Shown one piece after another: positions 5,772 to 7,380 of a DNA stretch of 7,380 nt; positions within the stretch are counted from its first letter, which is position 1, and each line of letters starts with the position of its first letter. Location of the stretch: contig QMVM01000100.1 in the NCBI GenBank assembly GCA_003661105.1, positions 1 to 7,380 of the forward strand, in the 5' to 3' direction. Made by a program: the position numbers and the translations under genes. The notes beneath the pieces were generated by a model, which saw only the letters and a program-made list of their open reading frames with translations, made no database searches and was not told where the DNA came from. The stretch is from Methanosarcinales archaeon. Lineage in GTDB: Archaea; Halobacteriota; Methanosarcinia; Methanosarcinales; Methanogasteraceae.

Positions 5772-6166
5772 GAGGTATTCGTTCAGCGATGACGCGCCCG
5801 TTAAACGCGGGAGCGAAATTAAATTGCGTGGATAACACCGGCGCACGGGTTGTCGGGGTAATCTCTGTGGTGGGCTACCGCGGCGTAAAGAACCGGTACC
5901 CGAAAGCAGGGATCGGCGATATGCTGGTCGTGTCTGTAAAGAAAGGAACTCCTGAGATGCGAAAGCAGATCATGCGTGCTGTGGTGATCAGGCAGAAGAA
6001 GGAATACAGACGCCCTGATGGGATGCGCGTATCCTTTGAGGATAATGCAGTGGTGATCACCGATGAAGAAGGCATCCCAAAGGGCACCGAGATCAAGGGA
6101 CCGATTGCGCGAGAAGTAGCGGAACGGTATCCCAAGATCGCATCGGCAGCGACGATTGTTGTGTGA
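5768..6166 (+). CDS. rpl14: Large-subunit ribosomal protein uL14 (L14)
   Basis: 132 residues from the ATG that overlaps the uS17 stop, exactly the usual archaeal length. A start 48 bases further upstream is open but would only add residues read from the uS17 frame; the family N-terminus MRGIRSAMTRPLNAGAKLNCVDNTGA begins here. Signatures include GYRGVKNRYPKAGIGDMLVVSVKKGTPEMRKQ, VIRQKKEYRRPDGMRVSFEDNA and the end EVAERYPKIASAATIVV. uL14 lies at the subunit interface next to bridge B8. It is the last gene of the cluster: uL24, eS4 and uL5, which normally follow, are missing, and a convergent unrelated gene comes next. Confidence 0.96.
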   Translation: MRGIRSAMTRPLNAGAKLNCVDNTGARVVGVISVVGYRGVKNRYPKAGIGDMLVVSVKKGTPEMRKQIMRAVVIRQKKEYRRPDGMRVSFEDNAVVITDEEGIPKGTEIKGPIAREVAERYPKIASAATIVV

Positions 6167-6209
6167 GGAATCACACAATCTTCGCTAAGCCCTCTACTTT
6201 TTTATTTTT
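6160..6209 (+). terminator. Hairpin and T-rich tract ending the ribosomal cluster
   Basis: TGTGTGA (6160-6166) and TCACACA (6171-6177) form a perfect 7-base stem with a GGAA loop, of GNRA type. The uL14 stop codon TGA lies inside the stem. A T-rich tract (6198-6209, six T, one A, five T) follows about 20 bases later. Archaeal termination depends mainly on such U-tracts; the hairpin may protect the mRNA 3' end. The hairpin and tract are not adjacent as in a bacterial intrinsic terminator. Confidence 0.6.
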
Positions 6210-6261
6210 AAGTAAAGCTCTCATTCCCTAACGACAGTCATGGCGGCAGCGGTGCAATCAA

Positions 6262-6561
6262 CTAACTCTTCTTCATCTTTTTGGTACGTTGCTTTGCTGT
6301 GAATCCGGTTGCAGATTCGAGAAATCTCCGAAAACATCTGTTTGCATCGGATACGTCTCCGAGATCTGCATCCATGTTCGATTCCGTATGCACGCAGAGT
6401 TGTTTCCCGTCTATCCACGCCTCCATCCGCTTTAATGATTTATAACCGATAACGAACTTACCGTCTTCCATCTCAGCATCGCATCCGAAGCATTCCATCA
6501 TCATCTCCCGAATCAAGTCATCATTGAGTTTGTGCCCGCGTTTAATAGGATATTCTGTGAT
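6262..6561 (-). CDS. DUF5611-like small protein with apparent ATC start
   Basis: 99 residues if started at ATC 6561-6559. The sequence TEYPIKRGH (2-10), then GYKSLKRMEAWIDGK, TES and NRCFRRFLESATGFTAKQR--KMKK matches my recollection of DUF5611 proteins of methanogens, which usually begin with M-x-EY-x-FKRG; their function is unknown. The first ordinary start candidate in frame is TTG at 6516, which would remove the conserved EYPIKRGH. No ATG, GTG or TTG lies between the in-frame pgiA stop (6571-6573) and residue 15. ATC lies where the family Met should be, after GAGGCGGT at the right distance. It may be a true rare start, a mutated gene or a sequence error. It is co-directional with pgiA, nine bases downstream, and probably coupled to it. 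Confidence 0.68.
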   Translation of the reverse strand: MTEYPIKRGHKLNDDLIREMMMECFGCDAEMEDGKFVIGYKSLKRMEAWIDGKQLCVHTESNMDADLGDVSDANRCFRRFLESATGFTAKQRTKKMKKS

Positions 6562-6570
6562 ATTACCGCC

Positions 6571-7269
6571 TCAACCAAGTATTCTTTCAAATAATCCACC
6601 GTACCCATCCGGTCTTATGAGATACTCCAGCATATCGAGTTGTTTCACAAGCCCGTACATTTCCTTGTTTTTCCAAAGTCCAACCTCGCTGTAATTTGTC
6701 GGCTTTAAAAAACGTATCTCCGGGAGATTCTCATATTTTGGATTCGGAATGAAACCTTCTTCCAACATGAAGTACGAAGCCCCGCCTTTCTCCCTGAAGA
6801 AGTCGTAAATAGAGGAGAAATCCCTGCAAACCCAGTTAGCCATCTTAAGCGTCTTATTAGACGAGTTTATCGTCACATGCCCATATCCCGGCGGTATGAT
6901 CACCTTATCGCCGGCACCGGCATGTACCACGATCACGTCAGATACAGTATCTCCTGCTCTCTTCTGCAGCAGATACTCTGCCTCACCCTCAAGCACCTCG
7001 TATATCTCCCCGTAGTCACCAGGGTGGTCGTGTCCTGCCGTCTTCACGTACTCCGTTCCAAGCATCCCCGGTGGGATCACGGTGATGTCATACCGCAGAT
7101 GATGCTCGAGAATCCTCTGGTGATCCGCCTTGCTCAGTGAGAGATCACGGTACATGTAATACAACTCGGCGTTGGAAGCGTTTAGCTGTGAACTATCGTA
7201 CAGCACATCATCCATGTCGTGAAGCATCCTGATGTCCGGTTTTACCCCGCTTAATACATCTGAAACCAT
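6571..7269 (-). CDS. pgiA: Glucose-6-phosphate isomerase, archaeal cupin type
   Basis: 232 residues. The cupin-type phosphoglucose isomerase interconverts glucose-6-phosphate and fructose-6-phosphate in archaeal gluconeogenesis and glycolysis and is unrelated to the bacterial/eukaryotic PGI fold. The N-terminal part has RMLHDMDDVLYD. The cupin core shows KTAGHDHPGDYGEIYEVLEGEAEYLLQ (76-102), with probable metal ligands H80, H82 and E88, then the second motif VIIPPGYGHVTINSS (123-137) with H131. This is the H-x-H...E...H metal set known from the Pyrococcus enzyme. It is longer than the ~190-residue Pyrococcus form because of a C-terminal segment (about 175-232). It is cytosolic, with no signal peptide. 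The start ATG has no Shine-Dalgarno site but a well-placed TATA box, suggesting a leaderless mRNA. Confidence 0.9.
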   Translation of the reverse strand: MVSDVLSGVKPDIRMLHDMDDVLYDSSQLNASNAELYYMYRDLSLSKADHQRILEHHLRYDITVIPPGMLGTEYVKTAGHDHPGDYGEIYEVLEGEAEYLLQKRAGDTVSDVIVVHAGAGDKVIIPPGYGHVTINSSNKTLKMANWVCRDFSSIYDFFREKGGASYFMLEEGFIPNPKYENLPEIRFLKPTNYSEVGLWKNKEMYGLVKQLDMLEYLIRPDGYGGLFERILG

Positions 7270-7292
7270 CGGTTAATATGAGGACATGTTCG

Positions 7293-7300
7293 TATAAAAA
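7293..7300 (-). promoter_or_regulatory. TATA box of pgiA
   Basis: TTTTTATA on the minus strand, centred about 27 bases before the pgiA ATG. At the usual archaeal spacing, transcription would begin at or next to the A of ATG, fitting the absence of a Shine-Dalgarno site. Confidence 0.65.
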
Positions 7301-7380
7301 TGCATCGCACCGAGGGAACACCATAAAACCGAGACTTTCATTTTCTTTGACGTATCTTACTCCCTCGGGTTCTTCATATT

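Noticed and set aside
7310..7368. 8-base inverted repeat CCGAGGGA / TCCCTCGG upstream of pgiA
   Set aside because: Arms are 43 bases apart and short; could be chance, and no related copy was seen in the window.
7213..7380. Minus-strand frame open from the right edge for about 56 codons, ending inside pgiA
   Set aside because: It overlaps both the pgiA promoter and its start, is cut by the window edge, and the sequence is not recognised; an open frame this short can be chance.

Overview
The window is archaeal. It carries nine ribosome and RNase P genes on the + strand that are archaeal in sequence and order: uL23, uL2, uS19, uL22, uS3, uL29, the RNase P protein Rnp1/Rpp29, uS17 and uL14. It also has a cupin-type glucose-6-phosphate isomerase, a DUF5611-like small protein, and two proteins resembling the V4R/MetOD1 ligand-binding domain of methanogens. 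TATA boxes and GGAGG Shine-Dalgarno sites support this. The mix points to the methanogen/ANME side of the Euryarchaeota (Halobacteriota). The exact lineage cannot be fixed from the sequence alone.

Layout. Positions 53-559 and 815-1321 (minus strand) hold two same-length paralogues, about 58% identical by hand count, each with its own TATA box and Shine-Dalgarno site at the same distance from ATG. Positions 560-814 are intergenic and contain a nested palindrome with three evenly spaced GATC sites. Positions 1322-1778 form a gene-poor region with a symmetric inverted repeat that contains TATA-like elements facing both ways, and probably the promoter of the ribosomal cluster. Positions 1779-6166 are the ribosomal cluster, tightly packed, with ATGA overlaps at uL29/rnp1 and uS17/uL14. 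It is followed by a hairpin and T-rich tract at 6160-6209. Positions 6262-7269 (minus strand, convergent) are a two-gene unit: pgiA, then the DUF5611-like gene. The right edge holds the pgiA promoter.

How the genes work together. The cluster makes large- and small-subunit ribosomal proteins plus one RNase P subunit. Compared with the usual archaeal S10-spc order it is cut at both ends: uL3-uL4 do not precede uL23, and uL24-eS4-uL5 do not follow uL14. The eIF1/Sui1 gene often found between uL29 and rnp1 is missing. The minus-strand pair may link gluconeogenesis/glycolysis with a protein of unknown function.

No mobile element, CRISPR array, tRNA or rRNA was seen. The points most worth a second look are the duplicated His/Trp-rich modules in a very long uS3 tail, a DUF5611 gene whose conserved N-terminus lies upstream of every ordinary start codon with ATC at the expected start, and the paralogue pair in which one copy has lost two of three aligned cysteines.
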